The position numbers were made by a program, and so were the translations under genes. A stretch of 58,794 bases of DNA, from contig CAZAXD010000009.1 in NCBI GenBank assembly GCA_964489015.1, forward strand, positions 1-58,794. Reading direction: 5' to 3'. Positions 24,803-33,417 of the stretch are shown here, one piece after another (position 1 is the first letter of the stretch; each line of letters opens with the position of its first letter). The stretch is from JAPYWM01 sp964489015. Its GTDB lineage: Bacteria; Bacteroidota; Bacteroidia; SpSt-205. Below the pieces are notes generated by a model. It made no database searches. It was not told the DNA's origin and saw only the letters and a list, made by a program, of their open reading frames with translations.

Positions 24803-25967
24803 GAGCCTTGGCAAAGGTTGCGACGGCTTCGCTAAATGCCGCTATTTCCTCAGGCGTATTATACAACGGAACAGGAGCCGCTCGGAGGATCCCATGCTTG
24901 CGCCTATCGATACAAAAGCCTGCCTCCAAGAGCTTTTCAAAAAGCGCTTGACTTTGGGCATGCCGAAACGAGAGCTGAGCTCCATGAGCCGATCGAGGTG
25001 TAACCAGCTCAAGGCCAGGAATAGCCTCTAACCCCGCGCGCAGCTGCTGGTGATAAGCCTGAACCTGCTCCAAGTAAGATTTTAGCTCTAACCTCGCAAA
25101 AATATCCAAGCTTGCTTCGAGCACGGCTAATAAAAGCGGAGAGGGATTGCTATGGACCCAAGCACGGGCATCTGGCACAGGATCGAAGGCCGGCGCCATG
25201 TCAAATCGTGTCTCTAATTGGTTTCCCCACCACCCTGCTAAGATGGGCACTTGTCCCCAGTGACGCTCCGCCACATAAAGCCCTCCTACGGCACCCGGCC
25301 CAGCATTGAGGTATTTGTAGCTACACCATACCGCAAAGTCGACGTGCCAGTCCGTCAGCGCAAGGGAAATGTTGCCCACAGCATGAGCTAGGTCCCACCC
25401 TGCCCAGGCGCCCACAGCGTGGGCTGCGGCCGTGATCCGAGCCATGTCATAAACCTGCCCTGTCAAATAATGCACTCCACTCATCCACACCCCCGCCAGC
25501 CGCTCTCCATAGTGCTGAATAGCCTGAATAACCTCCTCAGTAGAAGGGACAAGCGCCGGCAGCATCTCCACCGCATCGGGATAACCCATACGAGCCGCAG
25601 CACTAGTAAGGGCATACCAGTCAGAAGGAAAAGGCTCCCGCTCTGTTAGAATCACATGACGCTGAGGCGTCGGCTGGTAAAAGCTAGCCAAAAGCAAGTG
25701 GAGGTTTGTTGTGAGGGTATGCGCAATGGCAATGTGCTCCGGGGAGGCCCCAAGCAGGGGCGCTAGCTTAGCCCGCAGTCGATCCGCATAATCCACCCAG
25801 CTGGCGCGTTGACTAAAGTAGGCTCCAACGCCCTCCCACGCCCAGCTTTCCAGTACCTGGCGTACGTACGAGGGTACACTTTTGGGCTGAACTCCTAAGG
25901 AGTGCCCGCAAAAATATACCCATAGGCGGTCTTTATCCCGCCGGGGCAAAGCAAAAAGCTCACGCAT
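24795..25967 (-). CDS. kynU: Kynureninase
   Basis: A 390-residue PLP enzyme of fold type I that cleaves kynurenine to anthranilate and alanine. The N-terminal signature is YFCGHSLGVQPKSV. The PLP lysine lies in CSYKYLNAGPGAVGGLYV, and the WWGNQLETRFDMAPAFDP and WVHSNPSPLLL segments are typical. ATG 25967 lies six bases after a TAAGTTTG box; the upstream TTG in frame is part of the box. No other kyn gene is visible. The downstream M61 peptidase overlaps it by eight bases. Confidence 0.92.
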   Translation of the reverse strand: MRELFALPRRDKDRLWVYFCGHSLGVQPKSVPSYVRQVLESWAWEGVGAYFSQRASWVDYADRLRAKLAPLLGASPEHIAIAHTLTTNLHLLLASFYQPTPQRHVILTEREPFPSDWYALTSAAARMGYPDAVEMLPALVPSTEEVIQAIQHYGERLAGVWMSGVHYLTGQVYDMARITAAAHAVGAWAGWDLAHAVGNISLALTDWHVDFAVWCSYKYLNAGPGAVGGLYVAERHWGQVPILAGWWGNQLETRFDMAPAFDPVPDARAWVHSNPSPLLLAVLEASLDIFARLELKSYLEQVQAYHQQLRAGLEAIPGLELVTPRSAHGAQLSFRHAQSQALFEKLLEAGFCIDRRKHGILRAAPVPLYNTPEEIAAFSEAVATFAKAHA

Positions 25968-25973
25968 CTCATG

Positions 25974-25981
25974 CAAACTTA
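25974..25981 (-). promoter_or_regulatory. -7 promoter box TAAGTTTG for kynU
   Basis: Six bases separate the box from ATG 25967. The opposing DedA promoter box starts 22 bases away. Confidence 0.65.
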
Positions 25982-26003
25982 GGGAGAGTTAGAGCTAGGT
26001 ATA

Positions 26004-26011
26004 TACCTTTG
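26004..26011 (+). promoter_or_regulatory. -7 promoter box TACCTTTG for the DedA-HAD-flippase unit
   Basis: Four bases separate the box from GTG 26016. The nearby ATG at 26020 is in another frame, so the promoter position supports the GTG start. Confidence 0.7.
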
Positions 26012-26015
26012 CAAA

Positions 26016-26660
26016 GTGCATGAGTGGTGGGAGCTCTTCCGAAACCTAATCGACCCGGAACGTATCATCCAAATCGGTGGACTCGCTTTGGTCACGGCTG
26101 TCATCTTTGCTGAAACGGGCTTGATGGTAGGTTTTTTTCTGCCGGGGGACTCTCTGCTTTTTACAGTGGGGCTTTTTTGTGCTTTGGGTACTTTGCCCGT
26201 GCCACTCGGCCTCGTTCTAATTACCCTAACCGCCGCTGCCACTATTGGCGATCAGGTGGGTTACTGGACCGGCCGCCTCCTTGGCCAGCGACTATTTGAC
26301 CGGCAGGACTCGTGGCTCTTTAAGCGCAAGTATGTAGAACAGACCCAAGCTTTTTACAGCCGATGGGGGAAGCCCGCTATTATCTTAGGGCGGTATGTGC
26401 CCATCGTGCGCACTTTTGTGCCGATTTTAGCAGGTGTAGCGAATTTCCCGCCCAAGCTCTTTATCCCCTACAATATTATTGGCGGTATTTTGTGGATAAA
26501 TAGCCTTGTACCGCTCGGTTATGCTTTGGGCACTGCTTTCCCTAGCCTCAAAAGGTATGTAGAACTGATCGCGCTGCTCATTATCTTTCTATCCGTACTG
26601 CCCCTAATCCGGACCTATCTCAAGAGCCGCAAGGCCGCCAAAACAGAAAAGGCGGCATGA
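26016..26660 (+). CDS. DedA-family membrane protein
   Basis: A 214-residue SNARE-associated/VTT-fold protein, now thought to act as a lipid scramblase or flippase for undecaprenyl phosphate or phosphatidylethanolamine. The signatures are AETGLMVGFFLPGDSLLF near residue 30 and KPAIILGRYVPIVRTFVPILAG at about 125, plus YNIIGGILWINSLVPLGYALG. GTG at 26016 gives MHEWWELFRNLIDP. It precedes a HAD phosphatase and a polysaccharide flippase in one unit, which fits a role in recycling the lipid carrier. Confidence 0.92.
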   Translation: MHEWWELFRNLIDPERIIQIGGLALVTAVIFAETGLMVGFFLPGDSLLFTVGLFCALGTLPVPLGLVLITLTAAATIGDQVGYWTGRLLGQRLFDRQDSWLFKRKYVEQTQAFYSRWGKPAIILGRYVPIVRTFVPILAGVANFPPKLFIPYNIIGGILWINSLVPLGYALGTAFPSLKRYVELIALLIIFLSVLPLIRTYLKSRKAAKTEKAA

Positions 26661-27253
26661 GCGCCTTTTCTTACGTGCTCTTAGACCTAGGCGGTGTCTT
26701 GTACGGTGTAGACTACAGCAAGACCTTAAAAGCTTTGGGATTGCCACCCGATAACCTCGCTTTCTTCGCTAAGCACCCACTGATTACTGCTTACGAACGG
26801 GGGCTTGTATCAACGGTGGATTTTGTGGCGGAGTTATGTAAAGCTTTGCAGATCAGCCCAGATCAGGCCATAGCGGGTTGGAATGCCATGCTCTTGGGAC
26901 CCTTACCAGAAGGTGAGAGGCTACTCAGAGCCCTGCACCCTCACTACCCCCTAGCTCTCCTGAGTAATACCAATGACCTGCACCTTGAGATCGTAGCGCC
27001 TCAAATCACCCCGTGGAAGGATCTTTTCGTAAAGCAATTCTTTTCGAATCAGCTCGGGCGACGTAAACCTGACCCGGAGACTTACTTGGCAGTATTGGAA
27101 GCGCTAGGCTGGCCGCCTAGTCAAACGCTTTTTATCGATGACAGCGCTCAAAATATCGAGGGTGCTCGAAAGGCTGGCCTGCAAACCCTACTCGCATCTG
27201 CCAATAAACCCTTAGCCCTTCTCCCCCAGCTACACGCCCTACAGACTCAATAA
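26657..27253 (+). CDS. HAD-superfamily hydrolase (subfamily IA)
   Basis: A 198-residue HAD phosphatase. Motif I is LLDLGGVLYG, where the second Asp of the classical DxD is Gly, as in YihX-like members. Motif II is LALLSNTNDLH, the lysine motif is LGRRKPDPETYL, and motif IV is LFIDDSAQNIEGARKAGL. The small helical cap matches subclass I. The substrate is unknown; sugar phosphates are plausible given the neighbouring glycan genes. ATG overlaps the DedA stop by four bases. Confidence 0.88.
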   Translation: MSAFSYVLLDLGGVLYGVDYSKTLKALGLPPDNLAFFAKHPLITAYERGLVSTVDFVAELCKALQISPDQAIAGWNAMLLGPLPEGERLLRALHPHYPLALLSNTNDLHLEIVAPQITPWKDLFVKQFFSNQLGRRKPDPETYLAVLEALGWPPSQTLFIDDSAQNIEGARKAGLQTLLASANKPLALLPQLHALQTQ

Positions 27254-27258
27254 TCCCG

Positions 27259-28788
27259 ATGAGCCAAGACAAGCCCCCCCATGCACTTACTCGCTCACGT
27301 TCCGCGCGAAATGTGCTGTACTTAATGGGGGCCCAGATAGCAACCTTCGTAGCGAGCTTTTTTAGCTCGCCTTACATTGTTCACAATCTAGGAGAGGAGG
27401 CTTATGGCGCCCTAATCTTGATCGGGGTAATCTTAGGCTATCTAGGCGTGCTAGACCTGGGTCTAAGCGCTGCAGCGACCAAATACATAGCCGAATACTT
27501 CTCAGAGGGTCAGCTCGAAAAAGTTAGGCGGGTTTTGTGGGCAAGCATACTAACTTATTTGATAATCGGCGCAGTAGGTGCTATGCTACTTCTAGTCAGC
27601 GCGCCTTATCTCGTCAAGCATTTACTTAAGGTCTCACCTAGCTTGCAGGAGGTCTCTATCCTATCCTTTCGAATTAGTGCGATAGGCTTTGCGGCTAGCC
27701 TTTTATCAAATGCTTTTCGGGCTATTCTCCATGCTCGGCAGCGTATCGATTATTTAGCCTTAGTCACCTTCCTAACGGGTGTGGGCCAGCCAATCCTAGT
27801 GATACTTCTCCTTAGCATGGGCCAACATCTACTTAGTGCAGCGATGGCCACTGCTAGCTTGACAGTCTTTCTGACCATACTGATAGGAAGGCTTGCCTAT
27901 ACCATCTATCCAGGTTGGGGTCCTCCCATTTATGACCAGCAAACCCTTCAGCGGCTTTTACGCTTTGGCAGCTGGATGGCGCTCTCGGGCCTTGTTGTTC
28001 CTCTGCTTTTACAGGTGGAAAAAATCTTTCTCAGCCGCTTATGCTCACTAGCAGAAGTAGCTTATTATACAGTCGGTGCAAGTTCAGTCATGCAGATACC
28101 CAATTTTGTTTATGGCGCCTTTGCTACTACGTTATTTCCGATATTCAGCGGCTCCGCCCAAACTAATTTTAAACTTATACAATGGGGCATCCGTTTACCT
28201 TTCTTTTCACAATTGCCGATCCTACTCTTTCTCATAGCATTCGGTCAGTCTTTTATGATAGCATGGATGGGGCCTGTGTTTGCTGAGAAAAGTACACCTA
28301 GCTTGTGGATAATGGTTGCTGCCGCTTTCGTCAACGGCCTGGCTATCATACCTTTCACTTACCTTCCCGCCAAAGGCAGACCCGATCTGATAGCTAAGTT
28401 TCTTCTCATAGAAGCCTTAGTATATGTACCTTTGAGTTACACGCTTATCCGGCAATTAGGGCTCCTAGGAGCACCACTAGCTTACCTAATGCGAATAAGC
28501 CTAGACACCATTTTGCTTGTCTGGGCAGCCCAGCGCCATTTCCATCTATCATGGCGCTTTTTGCTGGAACCCACCTTTCATCCTATCACGCTCCTGCTGA
28601 TTGCACTTAGCTTAGGCCTGATGATTATACAGTATCACTGGAAACCGTTAGCTACCTCCTGGCACGAATTGATAGGAGTAGCTGCAGCCTTTATAATCTT
28701 ATCCGCTAGTATGATATGGTGGGGTGTCTTCTCTAAAGAAGAGAGACACTGGCTCCTTAGCAGTCTCCCTCGCCACCCACAGTTCTGA
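27259..28788 (+). CDS. Polysaccharide flippase (Wzx/MATE-like, MOP superfamily)
   Basis: A 509-residue protein with about 14 transmembrane helices. The N-terminal pattern NVLYLMGAQIATFVASFFSS, then SPYIVHNLGEEAYGALILI and LGVLDLGLSAAATKYIAEYF, is the hallmark of Wzx-like repeat-unit translocases. It flips undecaprenyl-linked oligosaccharides across the inner membrane. The gene starts five bases after the HAD stop. The following methyltransferase has its own promoter but the same direction, consistent with a surface-glycan locus. Codon use becomes AT-richer towards the 3' side. Confidence 0.9.
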   Translation: MSQDKPPHALTRSRSARNVLYLMGAQIATFVASFFSSPYIVHNLGEEAYGALILIGVILGYLGVLDLGLSAAATKYIAEYFSEGQLEKVRRVLWASILTYLIIGAVGAMLLLVSAPYLVKHLLKVSPSLQEVSILSFRISAIGFAASLLSNAFRAILHARQRIDYLALVTFLTGVGQPILVILLLSMGQHLLSAAMATASLTVFLTILIGRLAYTIYPGWGPPIYDQQTLQRLLRFGSWMALSGLVVPLLLQVEKIFLSRLCSLAEVAYYTVGASSVMQIPNFVYGAFATTLFPIFSGSAQTNFKLIQWGIRLPFFSQLPILLFLIAFGQSFMIAWMGPVFAEKSTPSLWIMVAAAFVNGLAIIPFTYLPAKGRPDLIAKFLLIEALVYVPLSYTLIRQLGLLGAPLAYLMRISLDTILLVWAAQRHFHLSWRFLLEPTFHPITLLLIALSLGLMIIQYHWKPLATSWHELIGVAAAFIILSASMIWWGVFSKEERHWLLSSLPRHPQF

Positions 28789-28797
28789 TTTTAGCCC

Positions 28798-28805
28798 TAA
28801 TTTTG
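28798..28805 (+). promoter_or_regulatory. -7 promoter box TAATTTTG for the methyltransferase-GT2 pair
   Basis: Seven bases separate the box from ATG 28813. It is embedded in AGCCCTAATTTTG, a 13-mer repeated exactly at 51071-51083 before another glycosyltransferase. Confidence 0.6.
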
Positions 28806-28812
28806 CCCCAAG

Positions 28813-29835
28813 ATGGCTATCAGAACAGTAACGCAGCCAGAATGCCCCATATGCCAGCAAAGAGGTCAGCCCCTTTACAGCAACCTGCGAGACAATTTAT
28901 TTAAAGCGGAGGGTGAATACGGATTCTGGCGCTGCGAGACTTGTGACCTCTTATGGCTAAACCCTCGACCCATAGACGAGGATATTCCTAAGTGTTACCA
29001 GGAGTACTACACACATACGGTGTACAACCCTCAAGCTGTTCCTCGCTCTTTTAGAGATAGCAGTTCTCTGAGAGATTATCTGCGTGCTATTATACTTGAA
29101 ACGACACATAATTATCCCGCACCCAAGAAACGCTCAAAGCTAGTAGGCCGAATTCTATCTAAAGTGCGTTTCCTGAGGGAAAGAGCCGCTTATGATATGA
29201 GTATATTCTTTATCCCATGGCATGGCCAAGGACGACTTTTAGACGTAGGGTGTGGGAATGGCAGATACTTGCTTCAGATGCAGCAATTCGGTTGGCAAGT
29301 TGTAGGGGTGGACCCCGATCCTCAGGCCATTTCGGTTTGCCAAGCTGCAGGTCTCACAGCCTATCAAGGCACCTTAGAAGCGCTAGCTTTTCCAGATAAC
29401 TCCTTTGATGCTATTACCATGAATCACGTCATAGAGCACGTACCTGACCCAGTCTCTACCCTAACAGAATGCTACCGCTTATTATCACCGGGCGGCTATC
29501 TAGCGATTGCAACGCCTAACATCCACAGCCTTGGCCACCATAAATTCAGAGCGCAATGGAGAGGGCTTGAACCGCCGAGACATTTGACATTATTTTCTCA
29601 GAAATGTCTAAATCATATCTTGAGAAAAATAGGCTATGATATAGTAGAATCTTTCTCTTGGAGCAGGATGGTTGATTTTATATATGACTTTAGCAATAAA
29701 ATAAAAAATGAAACTAAACCAAAGCAAAATAGCTGGGATAGGAGCCTATTCAAGCTGCAAGAAAAGCTTTATGTACAGCTCGGTTTCAATAGAGGAGAAG
29801 AGCTTATGGTTTTAGCCCGTAAAAAACGTATTTAG
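28813..29835 (+). CDS. Class I SAM-dependent methyltransferase with N-terminal zinc ribbon
   Basis: 340 residues. The N-terminal CPICQQRG and the downstream CETCDLLWLNPRP form a four-cysteine ribbon seen in sugar C- or O-methyltransferases of polysaccharide clusters. SAM motif I is LLDVGCGNGRYLLQM at about residue 135, followed by VVGVDPDP and SFDAITMNHVIEHVPDP. It probably methylates a nucleotide-linked or lipid-linked sugar. The 3' part is AT-rich. A GT2 gene follows after seven bases. Confidence 0.87.
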   Translation: MAIRTVTQPECPICQQRGQPLYSNLRDNLFKAEGEYGFWRCETCDLLWLNPRPIDEDIPKCYQEYYTHTVYNPQAVPRSFRDSSSLRDYLRAIILETTHNYPAPKKRSKLVGRILSKVRFLRERAAYDMSIFFIPWHGQGRLLDVGCGNGRYLLQMQQFGWQVVGVDPDPQAISVCQAAGLTAYQGTLEALAFPDNSFDAITMNHVIEHVPDPVSTLTECYRLLSPGGYLAIATPNIHSLGHHKFRAQWRGLEPPRHLTLFSQKCLNHILRKIGYDIVESFSWSRMVDFIYDFSNKIKNETKPKQNSWDRSLFKLQEKLYVQLGFNRGEELMVLARKKRI

Positions 29836-29842
29836 GGCAATT

Positions 29843-30889
29843 ATGACTCAAAATAGTCATGGATCTAATCAAAACGTTGACCTATCGATCTTGATAGTAA
29901 GCTGGAATGTCAAAGAGCTCTTGAGGGCGTGTCTGGAGAGTATTTACAGTAATCCACCTGGGGATTATACTTTTGAGGTGATTGTCGTAGATAATGCTAG
30001 CCTCGACGGATCACCTCAGATGGTAAAAGAGTACTTTCCTCAAGTCAAGCTCATTGAGAATGACTACAATTACGGTTTTGCCAAAGCCACTAATCAGGCC
30101 TATCGCCTCAGCACAGGTAAATACCTAATGACCCTTAACCCCGATACACTTATAAATCCAGGCACCTTAGAAAAGATGATTCACTTTCTTGAGTTCGATC
30201 CTCGTATAGGCGCCATTTTACCAGTTGAGCATTACAGCACCTATAATTACAAAGTAGGACCAGTACCTCCTTTACGGTATATTACAAGATTAGTGGCAGG
30301 AAAGTTAGGCCTCTCAATTCCTTATTTCCAAAAGGTTATCGCTCCTGATGAGGTGAACTATGTTTGGGGGACTGGTATCCTCGTTCGACGAGAAGCTTTG
30401 GACTCTGAAGATAAGTTTTATAGTGAGGACTTCTTCATGTATGGTGAGGAGCTACGCTTTTCAGAGAAGATTCGGGAAAAAGGGTTTTTGTTATATGTGG
30501 TACCTCGCATAGGACTTTCCCATTATTGCGGAAAGTCCTCTACTAGATCCGCCGAAATATCATACTATACTTGGAGGCTCTATATCTTTGTAACAAGCTA
30601 TTGGCCTTATATAAAAAGAATTTCCAATTTAGAATTGCTAAGGCTAAAGTTAATTACAATTTTGAATCTAATTGAGTGTAGCTTGATCCTACTAGGCATT
30701 TACGTTAAGGGTAAGATAAGTCCTTCCCCCGAAAGAGCAGTAGCGCTAAATCAATGGAGAGGGGCTATAGATGCTCATTGGGGCTTCCTCGTCCATGGTC
30801 ATGATTACGCAGAGCTCATCAATAAGGAAACTGAGCGTATATTGAATGATAGAGCATTCTTAGTTCGAGAGCTATTTAGCCATTCGTAG
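29843..30889 (+). CDS. Glycosyltransferase family 2 (rhamnosyltransferase-like)
   Basis: A 348-residue GT-A enzyme. The nucleotide-binding start is LSILIVSWNVKELLRACLESI, followed by EVIVVDNASLDGSPQMVKEYF and NYGFAKATNQAYRLS; the metal-binding acidic motif lies in LTLNPDT-type context (LMTLNPDTLINPG). GTGILVRREALDS and the FFMYGEELRFSEKIR loop are typical of rhamnosyltransferase-like members. It lacks strong transmembrane segments and should add a sugar on the cytosolic face. Last gene of the cluster; AT-rich. Confidence 0.9.
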   Translation: MTQNSHGSNQNVDLSILIVSWNVKELLRACLESIYSNPPGDYTFEVIVVDNASLDGSPQMVKEYFPQVKLIENDYNYGFAKATNQAYRLSTGKYLMTLNPDTLINPGTLEKMIHFLEFDPRIGAILPVEHYSTYNYKVGPVPPLRYITRLVAGKLGLSIPYFQKVIAPDEVNYVWGTGILVRREALDSEDKFYSEDFFMYGEELRFSEKIREKGFLLYVVPRIGLSHYCGKSSTRSAEISYYTWRLYIFVTSYWPYIKRISNLELLRLKLITILNLIECSLILLGIYVKGKISPSPERAVALNQWRGAIDAHWGFLVHGHDYAELINKETERILNDRAFLVRELFSHS

Positions 30890-31018
30890 AATCTCGTCAA
30901 GTCTTTAGGTAGCCTAGCAGCCATAGTACATAAAGATTCATCCTGAGAGTCCAACGTAATCTGCTTATCTCATCTTCGCAAGGTTGTGTATGCAAAGGCA
31001 CTGCGACCAAGCTTGTAC
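30890..31018. other. Intergenic stretch of about 130 bases
   Basis: No gene, tRNA or clear terminator was seen. It lies between the end of the GT2 gene and the promoter box of the thioredoxin-like gene. An open frame from 30986 runs into the downstream gene but would start upstream of the promoter box. Confidence 0.5.
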
Positions 31019-31026
31019 TACTTTTG
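31019..31026 (+). promoter_or_regulatory. -7 promoter box TACTTTTG for the thioredoxin-like gene
   Basis: Four bases separate the box from ATG 31031. It rules out the longer in-frame start at 30986. Confidence 0.7.
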
Positions 31027-31030
31027 CATT

Positions 31031-31585
31031 ATGCCAACCTACAGTGTTGAAGATTTGCCTTTAGGGACTAAGATGCCGGCCTTTTCGTTACTCAGTGTCT
31101 GCGGAGAGGCTTTTGACAGTCAGCAACTCTCAGGCGCCCCTGCCGTTATTGTCTTCACCTGTGGCCACTGTCCCTATGTGCAGGCTATCGAGGATCGCAT
31201 GCTAGCGCTAGCCCGGGAATTTATACCCAAAGGTGTGAGATGGGTAGGGATTGCTTCTAATGACCCTAGTCTCTATCCGACCGAAGACAGCCCAGAAGCC
31301 CTCTGTCAACGCGTTCATGAAAAAGACTATCCCTTCCCCCTCTTATTTGATGAGACGCAGGCCGTCGCTAAGGCCTTCGGCGCCCAATGCACCCCTGAAT
31401 TTTTCGTTTTTGATGCCAAGGGACTACTTTACTACCACGGCCGACTGGATGACAACTGGAAGGACCCCGCCGCTGTCACCCGACAAGACCTGCGCCTCGC
31501 TCTACAAAGCCTACTCCAAGGCGCACCAGCACCCCACCTCCAGTACCCGGCCATGGGTTGCTCTATTAAGTGGAAAGCGACCTAA
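31031..31585 (+). CDS. Thioredoxin-family / AhpC-TSA-like redox protein
   Basis: 184 residues with no signal peptide. The fold begins LPLGTKMPAFSLLSV. The redox motif is TCGHCPYVQAIEDRM, a CxxC inside the CPYV context seen in a conserved cytosolic thioredoxin-like family. It ends with QYPAMGCSIKWK, another family signature (GCxIKW). The region QCTPEFFVFDAKGLLYYHGRLDDNW carries the cis-proline (TPEF). It probably reduces or oxidises protein thiols, or acts as a peroxidase-like protein; the partner is unknown. Single-gene unit. Confidence 0.85.
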   Translation: MPTYSVEDLPLGTKMPAFSLLSVCGEAFDSQQLSGAPAVIVFTCGHCPYVQAIEDRMLALAREFIPKGVRWVGIASNDPSLYPTEDSPEALCQRVHEKDYPFPLLFDETQAVAKAFGAQCTPEFFVFDAKGLLYYHGRLDDNWKDPAAVTRQDLRLALQSLLQGAPAPHLQYPAMGCSIKWKAT

Positions 31586-31640
31586 GTGCTAAGCCTGCGA
31601 GGATTCGGGACATATCTGCCAAAGCCTGGCTCCTCTCTAT

Positions 31641-31656
31641 GAGGCTTATGGGCCTC
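31641..31656. terminator. Small hairpin between convergent genes
   Basis: GAGGC, six-base loop, GCCTC in the 93-base gap between the thioredoxin-like gene and the convergent GT39-like gene. The stem is only five pairs with no T tract, so a bidirectional terminator is only a suggestion. Confidence 0.3.
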
Positions 31657-31678
31657 TCAAGCAGTACCAAAGACCTAG

Positions 31679-33253
31679 CTATTCGTCAGAAGGTATTCGC
31701 CAGATATAGTAGCTATACGCCCCCGAAGTGCTTCTGAAGAAGACACTAGGAGCCCGATGAGAAAAGCGTCGGATATACACAGGCTCCCGAAGTAGATGAG
31801 CCCAGATTTCTCGATTGACATTAAAACGCCAATACGAGTCCCAGTCAGTCCCTAAGAAGTATGTGGTTAGATACTTGACCTTATTCCCTAAAAGGTACTG
31901 AGGCAGCTCGGCCTCAGATAGCGCTAAAAATTGATAATCGTTTACCAGACCATCTAAGTTTATAACTTTCCTATGAGAAAAGTATCCAATCACCCCCGCA
32001 TCCCAAGAAGCGCATCTATCCTCAGGCGCCGTGTGATGACGTAACCACAACCCCACCTGATAAGCTTCCCATATAACAGCATTGGCCACAGGACTAAGGC
32101 GCCACTCTCGTATCCAACCTAGCGTGAGAAGGTAGAGCATGCTATACAAGACAGGCCAAAATACACGCGCTAAGCGAGCATTTGCCCAGCTAAGCTGGAC
32201 TAAAAAAGCTAATACTCCCGAGAGTGCCAGTATTTCCGTAACCAGATACCAGCCCCTAAAGGTGTGCAGAAGTAACGAAGTGATGAGATTATGGAGCACA
32301 CCTGCCCCTATTAGGAGACCGAGTTCTTCAGATACCCCTAAGCGGTGGCGCTGATACCACAGTATCCCTAGGCCTATCCCCAATATAGCGAATGTACCCA
32401 CCCAGCCCACCGAGGCTGGAATACCCAGAGATTCTAGCCCCACTACAAGGGCCTTGAGCCACCAAAAAGCTTTACCAAGCACCTCAAGCCAGGAGTGCTC
32501 CCAAAAAGCATACTGCTTAGCAGCACCGCTCACAGGCATCAGATGACCAAAGTGGCTAAGATTCCACACAAAATAAGGGGCTACCGTTATAAGCGCTGTA
32601 CCAGCCACTACACTCATCCGTCGAGCCCAGAGCAGCCAACCCCACCTGCGCAGCTCCAGCAGACTCCATCCGCCTACAACCAGCGCCACCACGCCTCCAT
32701 CTAAGCGCGCTAGTATAATCAGTCCCAGTAAAAGGCCTAACCAAACCGAACGAAAGCTATCTTCCCTTACAAGCTTGGGCCATTGATAAAGCAGAAGCGC
32801 TACTAAGCACCCCTGCAATCCCGTCTCCATGCCTGAAAAGCTTATCTCTAGCAAAAACGCCAGTAGTTGATACAATACCACACTCGCAGCTGCCCAGAAG
32901 GCAGAAACCCAACGCCGAAAGACATGATATAGAAAAAAAGAAGTTAGCCCTGCCAAAACAGCCTGGATTCCCAAAATCACACGAAGAGGCATCCAATCCG
33001 CCATGCCCCAGACCTTGTAAAGAGGTATCCAAAAAAGCATCCACAAGGGATGATAACCGTTGGTCTCATGAATCCCGTCGAACGTGCTACCAGCACCCAA
33101 GGCTATATTTCTCGCAATCTGCGCATAATAAAACGCATCATCTGTAAAAGGATAGCGTACGAGCCAGCTGTCTGGGAAAAAGCAAAAGAGCAGCAAAGTC
33201 AGAGTGGTAAATAATCCTGTCACCCAGGCTACCTGGCTATCTTTCACACGCAT
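31679..33253 (-). CDS. Polytopic glycosyltransferase-like membrane protein (GT-C type)
   Basis: A 524-residue protein with about twelve transmembrane helices. The first external loop holds YPFTDDAFYYAQIARNIALG, with paired acidic residues typical of GT-C enzymes that use polyprenyl-phosphate sugars. FSGMETGLQGCLVALLLYQW and ILARLDGGVVALVVGGWSLL are also typical. The C-terminal 130 residues form a soluble domain with WDAGVIGYFSHRKVINLDGLVNDY, a segment seen in bacterial GT39/GT83-like proteins. The ATG lies four bases after a promoter box. The substrate is unknown. Confidence 0.8.
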   Translation of the reverse strand: MRVKDSQVAWVTGLFTTLTLLLFCFFPDSWLVRYPFTDDAFYYAQIARNIALGAGSTFDGIHETNGYHPLWMLFWIPLYKVWGMADWMPLRVILGIQAVLAGLTSFFLYHVFRRWVSAFWAAASVVLYQLLAFLLEISFSGMETGLQGCLVALLLYQWPKLVREDSFRSVWLGLLLGLIILARLDGGVVALVVGGWSLLELRRWGWLLWARRMSVVAGTALITVAPYFVWNLSHFGHLMPVSGAAKQYAFWEHSWLEVLGKAFWWLKALVVGLESLGIPASVGWVGTFAILGIGLGILWYQRHRLGVSEELGLLIGAGVLHNLITSLLLHTFRGWYLVTEILALSGVLAFLVQLSWANARLARVFWPVLYSMLYLLTLGWIREWRLSPVANAVIWEAYQVGLWLRHHTAPEDRCASWDAGVIGYFSHRKVINLDGLVNDYQFLALSEAELPQYLLGNKVKYLTTYFLGTDWDSYWRFNVNREIWAHLLREPVYIRRFSHRAPSVFFRSTSGAYSYYIWRIPSDE

Positions 33254-33257
33254 GGTG

Positions 33258-33265
33258 CAAAAGTA
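33258..33265 (-). promoter_or_regulatory. -7 promoter box TACTTTTG for the GT-C gene
   Basis: Four bases separate the box from ATG 33253. Confidence 0.68.
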
Positions 33266-33354
33266 GGGGGCGGGTTATTTGTACAGAGATTGCGCTGCTT
33301 ATAGGCAACTGATCTGCCCTATGATCGAGGAACCCACCTAACCCACAGGGCAGT

Positions 33355-33371
33355 AGCCTTCTCTGAAGGCT
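33355..33371. terminator. Hairpin downstream of the lepA-ppx-M16-like unit
   Basis: Perfect 7-bp stem AGCCTTC / GAAGGCT with a TCT loop, 47 bases after the last stop codon of the minus-strand unit. There is no clear U tract on either strand. A wider pairing CTGCCCT / AGGGCAG (33314-33320 with 33347-33353) lies next to it. It is a plausible transcription end or RNA 3'-protecting structure. Confidence 0.45.
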
Positions 33372-33417
33372 GCTTAAGCGTGCGAGAAGTTAACACGACC
33401 ACCCCGCTGGGAATCTA

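Noticed and set aside
30986..31030. Longer N-terminus of the thioredoxin-like protein
   Set aside because: The -7 box at 31019-31026 lies inside it, so the extension would not be transcribed from that promoter.
33314..33353. Inverted repeat CTGCCCT / AGGGCAG
   Set aside because: The 26-base loop makes it weak, and it may be chance; only the neighbouring 7-bp hairpin was listed.
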